Shown: positions 1-11,600, counted from the first letter of the stretch. The stretch is DNA of 24,176 bases from Apostichopus leukothele (GCA_010014835.2 JAAAKB020021908.1:1-24176), one strand, 5' to 3'. A program made the numbers and translations. The notes: generated by a model from the sequence alone, not told the origin.

Positions 1-1039
1 ATATGAAAAGTGGGAGGGAGCAAAACATAAATTTGTCTGACATCGCAACATTGGGCAATGTCGAAAGCAATTCAGTTGTGTCTCGGGCACACTACAAAAC
101 ATTTCCATCTTGTCCTTTCACATCAATTTCCTCTTGTTAGAGTAAACAAATCTACAGTATACAAACTATACAAACAAACAAAAAAAAACAAAAGATTGGG
201 GATAGTATAAACAATAGAAAGTACAAGTGTTTGATTCATCACTGATGTTGAGTTCTCATGATTTGGTTTACCTAAGCATAAAAATATGCAACGACAAATG
301 CGATGGAAAGTAGTTTTTCAAAAGGGTGCCTCTAGTTTCCAGCGTATGAATAACATCACATATATACTCTAATCGAATAAAAGGTGGAATATTCAACAAC
401 ATAAAAGGCAATTGGATTCAATTTTATTACTTTACAGTGCAATAAAAGCTTGCAAGGTTTGGTTGCAAATAAAAAAGGGGATGATGCCTTAATAGGTTTT
501 AGTAGACATGTTTCCATATGAATTCACCTGCATGCAGATTTGATGGTAAAAAACACAGGTGCAAAGAATAGCTTTTTGAGTTTCATTCCAAATGATGAAG
601 GAAATAAGTTGAAAATGCTACTATTTCTTGGTTTTTATGAGTCAATTTGCTAATAGGCCAAGATTAAATATTAATATGAAATTTGTCCTTTTCGAAAAAC
701 TCTCATAAGCCTTCACTTCATGTAGGATGGTGTCTGAGTTGGGTCAACCTTATTTGAGAAGAAGTACATGGAGGGGTGGGTGTGGGGGAGGGGAGGAGTC
801 TGCCTTGCATTCATACTTTCATAGTGCCTTTGTTGTCAGTTATCTCTTAAGTTTGTTTTTCATTTTATTTCTGACTCTTCTAACCACGGCATACTAGGCC
901 TAACCTCCCCCCCCCCACCCTGTCATAGCAGATGAACCTAGGCCTAGCTACACTTTGTAGCGTCATTTCAGAATGAATGAAATTAACATCTAGACTGTTA
1001 CTTCAATGAAAAACCATTCGTAGGCTCAGCTAATCTCAC
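1..1039. other. non-coding stretch left of the ankyrin exon
   Basis: AT-rich sequence without a recognisable exon on either strand. A G-rich run (771-798) and an uninterrupted C-run (907-916 within 905-919) are the only marked features. It is probably intron or 3' flank of the ankyrin gene, whose later exons would lie further left. Confidence 0.5.
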
Positions 1040-1205
1040 CTATCTTGAACATAAAGAATTCCACCATCTTCAAGTCCCTGTTCTCTTCCGCTAAAAGATG
1101 AGGCGTCTGACCCGATGAATCTAACTTATCCAGGTCGGCTCCATACTGCACAAGTTTCTCTGTTATGTCATACTTCCCGGTACTGGCAGCGATGTGGAGT
1201 GGAGT
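1040..1205 (-). CDS. ankyrin-repeat exon, gene not identified
   Basis: On the minus strand a T-rich tract and TTTTAG acceptor precede 1205, and a GTGAGA donor follows 1040. The 166 nt begin in phase 0 and end with one spare base. They encode TPLHIAASTGKYDITEKLVQ, YGADLDKLDSSGQTPHLLAE and ENRDLKMVEFFMFKI. This is one ankyrin repeat from its TPLH turn through both helices (LVQYGADLD at the end), then a second, weaker repeat (SSGQTPHLLA). Ankyrin exons often begin at TPLH in phase 0. Ankyrin repeats are protein-binding scaffolds, so function cannot be inferred. The exon is on the same strand as, and left of, the TBC1D2-like exons, but direct splicing from 5515 in their frame meets a stop. It may be a neighbouring gene, a nested gene or a linked exon. 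Confidence 0.78.
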
Positions 1206-1442
1206 CTAAAAGAAAAAAAAACAGAGCGTAAAAAAAAATACAAACATTGAGATGAATTCTATATTCTGTCGTTTTAACTTGGTACTAAAACTTAAGGTAT
1301 TACTAAGAAATATGGAGTACACAGTAAATAACGAGTTTGCATGTGTGTATGTGTGGGTGTATATGTTTGGGTGAGTGTATTTATGTAGAACTTGACAAAA
1401 AGTAGTTTAATAACTGCATGACACTGCATATTAACATTAACA

Positions 1443-1640
1443 TATCCTTAAAGAAACTTCTGGCAATTTTCCCAAACTTTTAGAATATTTCCCTAACTAT
1501 GAGAGTGCAAAATAATCAAAATAGATCCTTTTAACTTGGTACTAAAACTTAAGAAATATATATCCTTAAAGCAACTTCTGGCAATTTCCCCAAACTTTTA
1601 GAATATTTCCCTAACTATGAGGGTGCAAAATAATCAAACT
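1443..1640. repeat. 118-bp tandem duplication
   Basis: A block starting TATCCTTAAAG(A/C)AACTTCTGG, running through CCCAAACTTTTAGAATATTT and on to GTGCAAAATAATCAAA, occurs at 1443 and again at 1561 with few differences. The flanking TTTTAACTTGGTACTAAAAC also occurs twice (about 1272 and 1530), so the duplicated structure reaches back to about 1270. Confidence 0.85.
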
Positions 1641-1659
1641 AGAACTTCAGAGGGCATAC

Positions 1660-2286
1660 AATGGGCAAAAAATGTTACCAATTCACTTTAGGCATATAGT
1701 GAAGTGAGAGTGCTATGGCTGTGGTAAGACAGGTTACATTCCATTATTCATATTTTATTAGCTAGTTTCTTATATTGTTTGCCTCTTCCTTAGGATATTT
1801 TCTTCCTGTGACAATTTGTATTACAACCCTTTGGTGAATGTTTCATTAATTCGATTGCTTTTTATTCTTTTATTTTTATTGCGGAGAGGGTGGGAGGCCG
1901 GGGGGGGTGGCAGTTGGGAGAGGAGGACAGACATGTCAAAGGGAATTTCTATCCTCCACAAACAAATATTGAAAATATTGCAAAAAAAGGAAAAAGGTTT
2001 AAAAAGTGCTTTCAACAAGACTGTTTTCCTGCTCAATTGTTTTCACAATACTGTATTAACCAAAGGTTAAAAATGTTACTGAAATAAAATCTGCCTATCT
2101 CACAACCCTAACAGTGAACTTGACAACATATGTAGATGATGAGTTAACTTTTTGGTCCCATATGACCATTCTGAGTTCTTACATTTCTGAGCACTGCTTT
2201 CCTCAATATTATAGTTATGAGTAGAAATAAATCAAAAATGGTACAATTTACCACATTTACTACTGCAAAGACAAAAACACTTAAAA

Positions 2287-2319
<33 letters not shown>

Positions 2320-3120
2320 TAATAAAACAAGGAGAGAAATCTTTTCTAGTTTAAAGGCACTTAAATGACTTAATAGTGATCCCAAAAAAGTCTACATGTG
2401 CTCAAAGCCTCAAATCATAACAATATGGCTTAAAAAGTACGAATATTTTGGTGACCATTTTGAACATATAATGCTATGTCGGTATTGTTCCATATGACGA
2501 AAGATTAGCAAGGAAGTTAAATGCCATCTTTTCTGTCTGGTTTGCTTTTTAGTCAATGCACTTTATGAGATCAATCAAATGCAAAAGTAATTAAATATAA
2601 ACTATTGTCTTAGCCTAACAATGAAAATATCGAGAGTATTCTCGAATTAGAGCTTCTGCATGACTGAGTATGCAGTTGCTTACAATGTAATCTTTTGAAA
2701 TCATTCAAGTCAAATATAAATGACTTCTCTGCAAAAAACACAAAACAAAAAACAGTTGACTGTGCATCAATTTTGTCCTTGTTGCCATGAACCTCATATT
2801 ATTCACCCAGGTGTATAAATGGGGACTTGCAAGGTAACTTGTAAATATAGTTGTGTGTGCCAGTTTGTGGCTGCACCCTATGGGAAACGGTGCACTGTGG
2901 TGCCCCAGGAGAGATTGATTGAATTGTGCACACTTTGGTGTGTGTGTGTGACAAGTTACCAATGACCAGAGTTAAGTTGTAAAGTCGTGTGAAAGTGGCC
3001 TGGCCTTGAACTTGACTTTAACTCAACACAAAAAGATGCTGTAGGCGTATCTAACTTGGAAATCAGTTGCTTTAATTAACAGTCATGCATTCCATACCTA
3101 TGAGCAGTACACAATGTGGC
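1660..3120. other. non-coding stretch with G-rich run and AAT microsatellite
   Basis: No exon with splice sites was found. It holds a G-rich run (1886-1923), the AAT array listed separately, and two short TG/CA tracts near 2857 and 2939. Short open frames at 1816-2070 and 2705-2962 are low-complexity and unsupported. Confidence 0.5.
2284..2327. repeat. (AAT)n microsatellite
   Basis: About 14 near-perfect AAT triplets, interrupted once by an AAAT. Confidence 0.9.
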
Positions 3121-3130
3121 ATACAGATAG

Positions 3131-3170
3131 TCAGACCAGAGAGTTGTTATGGAACAACTCCCTGGTCAGA
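3131..3170. repeat. palindrome with core GAGTTGTT...AACAACTC
   Basis: The arms TCAGACCAGAGAGTTGTT and AACAACTCCCTGGTCAGA pair at 16 of 18 positions around a 4-base loop. The same core recurs in the palindrome at 3272-3310, so the two look like copies of one short hairpin element. Confidence 0.8.
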
Positions 3171-3271
3171 CAGTACCTGAGAACTACTGTAAACTATAAA
3201 CTGCACCTTGTAGATTCGTTTCAAACTTACTGAACCATGAAAAACCACATGTACTGTAATAGATCTGTTAG

Positions 3272-3310
3272 TTTAATCAGGGAGTTGTTAATAACAACTC
3301 CCTGGTTAAA
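3272..3310. repeat. near-perfect 39-bp palindrome sharing the same core
   Basis: The arms TTTAATCAGGGAGTTGTTA and TAACAACTCCCTGGTTAAA pair at 18 of 19 positions around a single base. CAGGGAGTTGTT is common to this and the hairpin about 140 bp to the left. It may be the end of a foldback or MITE-type element. Confidence 0.85.
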
Positions 3311-3395
3311 TGCAAACTCCAACACTACTATGTATGAAAGCAGCTACAACTATAGTTATCACTAAAATACAGTCACACAGTCCCAATCTCGATGC

Positions 3396-3635
3396 GAGGG
3401 GACTGGGGTTGAGAGCGTATCAGTCGTTTGGTTGTTTGGAATTTCGTGCCCAGGTTCTTTAATGGGTGGGTGACTTTTCTCAATAAAGTATCATGTTCCG
3501 TTTGGTAGCAACCGTGGTACACACCTGACGATGATCACGGTCTGGATACAAGGGGACTGGGGTTGAGAGCGGATCAGTTGTTTGGTTTTACAGGCCCAGG
3601 TTCTTGAATGGGTGACTTTACTTAAAAAGTATCAC
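3396..3635. repeat. 154-bp imperfect tandem duplication
   Basis: AGGGGACTGGGGTTGAGAGC starts at 3397 and at 3551. Both are followed by TTTGGTT, a GCCCAGGTTCTT(T/G)AATGGG block and AAGTATCA, with indels between. The unit is diverged and no coding frame is conserved. Confidence 0.8.
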
Positions 3636-3841
3636 TAACATATAGAGAGCTGGTACAGTACTTGTAGAGCACCGCTGTACAACAAGTCACTCCGGACGGA
3701 ACCTTTAACCACGATCAAGTGTAGTATCTATTTCCTTTCAAATCATTCCGTTGTGGTCAACTTATTACAGTATCAATGACAGAAAACTGCGTTTGGGAAT
3801 TGGTATTAGTTAAGTTCAAGTTTGGCTGTCAAGTACAGGTT

Positions 3842-3901
3842 ATATCTTCGGTCATTTTTCTATAGCTTTGGTCATTTTTCTATATCTTCAGTCATTCTTT
3901 C
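3842..3901. repeat. about 20-bp repeat, three copies
   Basis: Three consecutive units of the form TATCTTCGGTCATTTTTCTA, diverging by a few bases each. A short ATATCATCACTT duplication follows directly. Confidence 0.75.
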
Positions 3902-3954
3902 TTTAAATAATATCATCACTTATATCATCACTTATGTGTCAGAACATGGACGTA

Positions 3955-4100
3955 GTAGTCTTATTTTTTCGTTTTAGGAATCAGATTTTTACGTATTTTC
4001 TATGTATTTATGATTGTTTTATTGTCTGTTTTACTGAGATGGAGTGAATGCCAATTCCTTTTATGGTCAATAAAGATTCTTATATCTTATATAAGGGAGT
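3955..4100 (+). mobile_element. possible LINE 3' end remnant
   Basis: The segment ends in GGTCAATAAAGATTCTTATA and then a second TCTTATA. Several LINE clades end in an AATAAA-like signal followed by short terminal repeats. No coding part is visible, and TGTCAATAAAGATTC recurs near 4299, so it could instead be a small dispersed repeat. Confidence 0.3.
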
Positions 4101-4101
4101 A

Positions 4102-4690
4102 GTACATTGGAGCTCAACAATTTGCAATGTACTTAAATGTTACACATGAAAAGTTAACTAACTATAAGACTACAAATTTGCATCCATTTTACATTAAGGG
4201 TGGACCTTATCCATGTGACCAATATAGCCAATACTGTAGGATGTACAACTCATTATAATTATAAGTAATCTAATGGAAGTTGTACATTCCAAACATTATG
4301 TCAATAAAGATTCACCACAACTTTGAGCAACTGTGATAACCCTGAAAGGGCTTCTTAAACTGAAGCCTTGTGTTTCACACAGCTACGTCATGAATGTCAT
4401 CACATATTTTAAATTCAATTTGTTGTAAATTTATTTGAATTACAGAGATTGAAGTTGATGTGTTGATGTTGATGAAACAACAGATTGGAATTGGCTAGTT
4501 AAATGAACACACTAGCCAAGGTTGACTATTTCACACAAAACATACATGTCCAAGATAACACTTGGTTCCTATCAACAAAATTAACATTATTTACATTTTT
4601 TATTGGAGACATTTATAAATGAGGTTGGCATTGAAGTGGTTTAATAAAGATCACTGTGATCACAGGAGAATCCAGGCATTATCTAAAATC
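4102..4690. other. non-coding stretch
   Basis: No exon was recognised. A 10-bp inverted pair (ATGTACAACT near 4241, AGTTGTACAT near 4278) flanks an AT-rich loop, and CAATAAAGATTC recurs near 4301. Confidence 0.45.
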
Positions 4691-4911
4691 TAACTTTAAA
4701 GTTTAAATAATCTGCCTTTTTGAATTGTTTCTGTCAGATCTTGATGGAAGTCTTTAGGCCGGTATGTTATACCAATATTACTGTAATATGATATTTCTTG
4801 TATGAGGCAAATATTTTCCTCACAATTCTCTGAAATTTTGGCAGAAATGGTCTGATGTTTTTGGGTGATGTCCTCATTCCAACTGATAAGACAGGCTTCA
4901 CATGACACATA

Positions 4912-5190
4912 TTGATCAAATTATCTTTTGGGATATCTTGGGATATCTCCCATCCGGACAAGTGGGTGTTGGAGACGATTTCACAAGGGTATCAGACAGA
5001 ATTCACCTCCAGTCCGCCTCCCGGGGATGGAGAAAGACTGACCCCAGCACCCGCGGACCCCGTCCAAAAAGCTGCTCTAGAAGGGGAAATTTCAGCCTTG
5101 CTGGCAAAGCGGGCAATTGTAGAGGTATTGGGAGATGTGGGACCCCTCTTCCGGTCCTCTCTTTCTAACAAGAAAATGGGACGGACCTTG
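4912..5190 (+). mobile_element. DIRS-like retroelement fossil (reverse-transcriptase fragment)
   Basis: A plus-strand stretch reads WVLETISQGYQTEFTSSPP, then ADPVQKAALEGEISALLAKR, AIVEV and GPLFRSS. This is the order of motifs at the N-terminal edge of reverse transcriptase in DIRS-type (tyrosine-recombinase) elements. It is visibly GC-richer than its surroundings, consistent with an insertion. Only this short part is recognisable and the element is broken. No terminal repeats or recombinase part were found, and the age is probably considerable. Confidence 0.6.
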
Positions 5191-5514
5191 GTGTCCCATC
5201 CTAAACCTAAAACCCCGGAACAAAAACTTCATAAATCCAAAATTCCAGGCATTGGATTTAGTATAAAATATCTACTAACTTGATCAGGTTTACTTCATTA
5301 GTATATTATGTGGGTCTCCTAATTCTCTTCAATTCAGGTGTAATTCAAATAAACACATATATATGATATGGATATGTGCAGTAAACACTACAGTCAACAA
5401 CACTAGCTTCTATTAACTTCAATTAACATTTGGCACTCTTGTTAAAGAAAACTGATTCTTTCAGACATGCAAAACACAAAATAGACTTCTACGTTTCTAA
5501 TAATTAAGTGTTAC

Positions 5515-5635
5515 CTTATACCCTCGATGGGATTTTTTAATGAGTTGAAAGAAATTCCTCCCTTTGTTGAGACTGCGGCTTCTTCCCCAACTGAGTGGAT
5601 TGGTGTAGTCACTGGTTGCAGCAGTGGGGGCAAGC
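5515..5635 (-). CDS. TBC1D2B: TBC1D2-like exon: third linker segment
   Basis: The acceptor TTTCCAG precedes 5635 and the donor GTAACA follows 5515. In the frame set by the preceding exons the 121 nt give GLPPLLQPVTTPIHSVGEEA and AVSTKGGISFNSLKNPIEGI, with AG carried over. VGEEAA and ISFNSLK recall VGEQAA and INFYSLK of human TBC1D2B. A second frame is open for all 40 codons (LAPTAATSDYTNPLSWGRSR...IKKSHRGYK). No convincing continuation of the TBC1D2-like frame was found between here and the left edge. Confidence 0.72.
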
Positions 5636-8600
5636 CTGGAAATGATGTAAACAACATTCATAATTAATATAAACAAGATTATATAATTACCTGAGATAGA
5701 AAGTCAACATGTTGTACTAATGAGTCAGCTTGCCTGTCTGTCATAGTATCCTATACTTCTAACACTATATATTTGTCATTCACAAACCTCATTCCCATTA
5801 AGTTCTTTGAGTCAGCTTGCCTGTGTGTTATAGTTTCCTATACTTCTTACACTATATATTTGTCATTCACAAAACCTCATTCCCATGAAGTTCTTTGAGT
5901 CAGCTTGCCTGTCTGTTATAGTTTCCTATACTTCTTACACTATATATTTGTCATTCACAAAACCTCATTCCCATTAAGTTCTTTGAGTCAGCTTGCCTGT
6001 CTGTTATAGTTTCCTATACTTCTTACACTATATATTTGTCATTCACTAAACCTCATTCCCATTAAGTTCTTTGAGTCAGCTTGCCTGTCTGTTATAGTTT
6101 CCTATACTTCTTACACTGTATATTTGTCATTAACAAAACCTCATTCCTATTAAGTTCTTCCAGTCAGCTTGCCTGTCTGTTATAGTTTCCTATACTTCTT
6201 ATACTATATATTTGTCATTCACAAAGCTTAATTCCCATGAAGTTCTTTCTTTATTAGCCATTGTTTTATGATCAGACAGTGCGATAGTATTCAAAGTTTA
6301 TGAATTAATATAACAAAGATGTTATTGATGTAGGATTCTACATCAATGTAAGCAAGCAGTTCATAAATATGAAACCAATGCTTGTTGGAAGGGAGGAGTA
6401 GCATACTAAATCAATAAATGCAGAGATACTGAAAAGGATTAGGTTTCAATTACTAGTCTTTACAAAGTTTCTATCAGCACTAAAAGCCTTTTGTAGACCT
6501 ATTGGTCATAATAATAATCAGGCAGTTATATTTACAACGCTTAAAAGCAACCATGAATGTAGGAGAAGCCTGGCCTTGTGGGTTACAACTTTCATGTTGG
6601 GTGGCTTCCAATTCAACAATTTAATGCAAATTTGGAATCTTCTCAATTTAGAAAGCCATTTCAGATGGAAAAATCGTTGACTTCTCTTGGATGTAAAACC
6701 CACCTTATTACGGCACAGCCGAGGATCGAACCCTTAACTTCCCGATTACTAGGCCTCATTGCTCAAGTCTTTTCCAGTCATCAATACAGACAGCATTGCA
6801 AAGGAAAAGTCTTCAGTTTGTAAACAGTATTGCAAGTTGAAGGATTTATCTGTAACTTGAGCATTTGATTAATGGCAAGATATGGCCACTTCAGATAACC
6901 TTTAGACTAAAGGTTGTTCACTTGTTGCAGTCAGTCATTAACAGTTCATCCATCTCATGTGTACATTGCTAGCGTTTGTTTGCACATACATTACATATTC
7001 CTGCAGACCCAGGTACTAATTAAACAAGTTGAGGTACACAATCTATTCTTAGATGCACCAATGGAGTTATATTCATAATAAACCTAGTTCATTGACTCAT
7101 ATAGCTCATTCATGAGTCTAGATGCAGGGTTCAAAGGGGAGACAATCTACCACCTTGAACTTTACAGGCTTTCAACACTAAGCATACATAAGCATACATA
7201 AGCATACCTGCCCACGGATCCCCTCCCTTCTCCTTCATCTTCTTGGTACTGACGAGACCGGTGCTTGGCTCCTGAAATATTCAAGAAAATGGAGTAAAAA
7301 TACAGACACAAAAGCTGAAAGAAAAACTGTTCTGTTTCTGTCAGTAGAAACAAAACCGATTCCAATAGTATAAGCATAGTTGCAAAACGGTTTTACTGTG
7401 TACATTTTTTTTTTTAATGTGTTGTACGCAGTATAAGCTTAAAGCTTCAAGAAAGAATTGTCTCCTATTAATTACCAGTATACATTTCATTTGCCAATGA
7501 ATCCATCTTTCACTTATAAAATTAAGTTTATTCATCATATGTTAGGTAACTACAATGTTGATGTTTTGCCAACTGCAAAAGTAACTTGATGTAAGGCGAA
7601 AGTAGAAAATATAATAGTAAAACAAAATCTGAAGCTATAAGGTCGAGCCAAAAAGGAGCACATACTAAGAGGGCCACTTGTCAATAGCTTTTAATATATG
7701 TGTGCAGATATCAAGGGACTAAAATCAAACTATAAAATAAATACTACACCATCACATATGCATACACTGCAGAGTCAATGAGTCATTGTCAATCAATAAT
7801 GTAATGTACAGGACACATACTACACAATGCTATGTACGGAACACAAGAATGCAATGTATGGCACACATACTACACAATGTTGTGTATGGAACACAAGAAT
7901 GTAATGTACGGGACACATACTACATAATGTTGTGTATGGAACCCAAGAATGTAATGTACAGGACACATACTACACAATGTAATGTACGGAACACAAGAAT
8001 GCTATGTATGGAACACATACTACACAATGTTGTGTACGGAACACAAGAATGTAATGTATGGAACACATACTACACAATGTTATGTACAGAACACAAGAAT
8101 GTAATGTACAGGACACATACTACACAATGTTATGTACAGAACACAAGAATGTAATGTACAAGACACATACTACACAATGTTGTGTACGGAACACAAGAAT
8201 GTAATGTACAGGACACATACTACACAATGTTATGTACGGAACACAAGAATGTAATGTACGGGACACATACTACACAATGTTGTGTATGGAACACAAGAAT
8301 GTAATGTACAGGACACATACTACACAATGGTATGTACAGAACACAAGAACATGTATGGTTGTGAGTGATGCAGCTTACAGATGTCGTTACCAGTAAAAAC
8401 GGCCAATCAGTAACAGATTTATTGAAAATGCTTCCCACTTAGTAGCACTGCACACATACCATCAACTTCCGCATTAATAATCATTCCAGCAAATTGCTTG
8501 TAGAAGCTTGAACAAACAAGATAAAATTTAGCTAGAGTACTGAGTAAACAAAACTTATTGAAATTAGCAAAACGATCATAGAATTAGCAACCGATACAGA

Positions 8601-11600
8601 AGGATAGAAAAACCAAGGGTTGAGTTTTTGTAACAAACATATTCAAACATTTCATTAGCTAGTGTCATAACAGATGAGATGCTGATATATTTGACTAAAT
8701 ATAAAAAAGGCACATTAAACTTACCACACTACTTCTCTTTGTTGAATCCCTTGCAAGGGAAGTTCGAAGTTGGCTGAAACATTTTCTCCTTTCCTGTGTA
8801 ATTTAGAGGAGATATAAAAAAACACTGACAGACAATGGTTATAAGAAGGGGCCTATTTATGCCTCACCCCCACTGCACCATAAACACATACTGTGGATAC
8901 AATCAAGATGGGTATGCCCGGGTGGTGTGAGATGGTGAACAGAGCTACAACTGTACTTAGACACACCAAACATTATCAACATTCTTCCTTTTTTTTTATT
9001 TACAAAATGCTACTAAGTATTTTTGGTATACCAAGACCAAAACAAACATTTATGCATCAAGAGTCATGAAGGACTTACAAAACAACGCTATAAAATCATG
9101 GCTTGCGCTCTCAGTTCCTCATAAGTACTAGACTATATGACAATCATATTTATATATACATATTTGTAACTGGTACGCAACAAGCTGACAACAACTACAA
9201 TCATGTATTTTAAAGGGAGAGTGCATGTCTTGTAATATATGTCAGATGCATTGCATTGCAAATACATCGCAATGTACGTAGTTTCAAACTGACCAAAGTC
9301 CGTCCTCATGCAATTATCAAAGATAAATATAGGATAGGAGATTGTCCAGATGAAGGTCAAAGCAAGGAACTTTTTTACTGTTGACCTAGCTCATAAGTAA
9401 TTAATGTGAAGAGCATTAATACTAACATGTTTGAATGGTACCAGTGCTGATGCAATACAACTTGAAACTATCAGCTCCATTTGAACTCTGAAACAATCGG
9501 CCATGCAGACAAATAACTTTGGGACACACCCATTTATGTGCATCTTGTCATCAGTTTGACCCCCTGAGCTTTCCTTTAAATCTTAGGACATTTGACACAT
9601 GAAAACAAATAGCAATTAGTAATCTGACCGTTATCATTTTGATTTTAGTTGTATTCATCAGCCATGTGATATCTACATGTTGTTTAAAACCCAACACATA
9701 GGCTTCTAGCACTAGCTGACTGAGAAAGCTGTGTTATTTTAATGACAAATAGAAACTATGCACATAGTAACATGATCAGTATTCCCAGAAGAGAATATCT
9801 AATGGAAAACTAAAATCTTATCTCATCAATCAAACTATGAATGATATGTCTGGTGATGCTAGTGCCAGTTTTATGGTTATTTCTAATTTCCAATCAGGTT
9901 CATATTCTCATACATCACTGACTGGTTCATCAATCAGTTCCCACATTCATGAGTTTAATCTGCTAGTAGTCTTTAGCCTTTTAAATATCTCTCTGTTTCA
10001 TGTCTATTGGAGGGCGAGGAGGGGGGTGGGGGGGGGACCATTTTAATGGTATTTCCAATTTTTATTAATTTAAAATATTTCTGATACGCCTCTTGCTGGT
10101 TCATCAATCATCATATCATTTTGGCCTTTATGATTTATAAGCCTCTGGCAATCAATAAATCAATACCTGAAGTTCCTGCAGCCAGTACATTTTAGTGTGA
10201 TAATCCTCTGCCTGTAGCTGATACACTCTTCCTTCAACACTGTGTAAAAAATGACATATAAATCATATGATGGATGTTTAACCACAGCAACAGGAATAAG
10301 ACTAATGCAGGACAGGAAACTGTTACAGCTACATCCACAAACAGACAATCAACATTGGTAATGGAAACAAATATGTTTGCACAAGAATGCATTGAAAATA
10401 CAATGAACATGGGCCCGGTAATTGAAAGAAACTTATTTACATAGACTGGATTGAAAATGAAAGCTAGGAAAGAGCAAAAACAACTATGACTTGGGAGGAA
10501 AACTCACGGTTCACATTATCTAGAACTTTTTGAACAAGATGTGCATTAATACATTATGGATGGACTTATGTCTGTCAATTGCAAGTATTGCAATCTAGGA
10601 CAAGGTTACTAAGGTATGGTTTAGATATAAAGTAAACTTTCATTTCTAGAAACTTAGCTCAAGCTCTCATAGCAAATAAAGCATTTTAATCTGGAAGAGT
10701 CAAAACATCAATTACATGAAATTCACAAAGTCAACTAAGACAATGAAAACTATGTCAGTTAAAACAACTCTATGGCAGTGTAGCACCGATTATAGGCATG
10801 AATTATTGGTATCGTCCGATATTGGCAATTTCAGCATACAAAAGTTCGATCAAATTTGCATCAACCATCGCTATTTGCATACTCATAATGTTGTTTTATA
10901 AAAAGTTGTGGTTTTTCTTAGCTAACTTCATATATTTGGCTGTAGAGTGATAACACACTCCAACCGCGCGTAAAACTTTGCTTTGGGGGCTTAAAAACAT
11001 GCAATACTTGGCTTTTCCTCGCTTCGCCTAAGGTTTGGTATAGTTCAAAATCTGACAGTACTTACCTAAGCTAGCCTACCTGCTGTCATACACAGCCTAA
11101 CATTGTTAACATTTGTAACAGCAGTTCTACTGACACCACAAAGTAGTTTTTTGAAAATATCCCATAAGTAGCTAGCTACGTTTATCAGTCATGCATGATT
11201 CATTACTTAAGGAAAGGGAAATTTGACAGGATTTATGCTCATGTTTAGCCACCGTTTTGAGGTGCAAACATAAATTAGGGTTAGGATGAATACATGCAAA
11301 TTTTTTCAGGCAGATTACCCCAAAAGAAAACATTCCCAGCATTCTTTATCTAATACAAGACAAAGTTGTGACATGGTGAACTTGAAGCAAGTTCAACTGC
11401 TAGACTGAAGTTTGTTCCAACAACCGATATCAATGTGGATTAACCGTGTAAAATGGTTTCATTCATTTGCCTGTGTTATGTCCAGAAGGTTTCCATGTGT
11501 GAAGAAACTACGTAGCAATGCGATTCTAGTAGGTAAAAATCATCACAGTTCAAATAATGGAATTCTTATTATTGATAGCCCTGCATATTCCATAATGATT

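Noticed and set aside
3203-3250. Possible tiny exon with donor GTAAGT on the minus strand
   Set aside because: The only nearby acceptor would leave about 23 nt with no recognisable coding content.
4696-4908. 70-codon minus-strand ORF beside the retroelement fossil
   Set aside because: No family resemblance, and no acceptor or donor that would link it to the TBC1D2-like or ankyrin exons.
1040-5635. Direct splice of the TBC1D2-like frame from 5515 into the ankyrin exon
   Set aside because: The carried AG would force a frame that meets a stop soon after the junction and loses the ankyrin motif.
6518-6823. Short ORFs on both strands at 6518-6823
   Set aside because: They are translations of SINE copy 1.
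7786-8154. 122-codon plus-strand ORF (and minus frames) with repeated MYRTHTTQC-like units
   Set aside because: It is a translation of the 50-bp minisatellite. The period is not a multiple of 3, so the frame changes each unit, and stops are absent only because the unit lacks them in all frames.
5722-8350. CRISPR array
   Set aside because: Both arrays are head-to-tail tandem units without unique spacers, in clearly eukaryotic intronic DNA.
11272-11288. Telomere-like TTAGGGTTAGG
   Set aside because: Less than two units; too short to mean anything.
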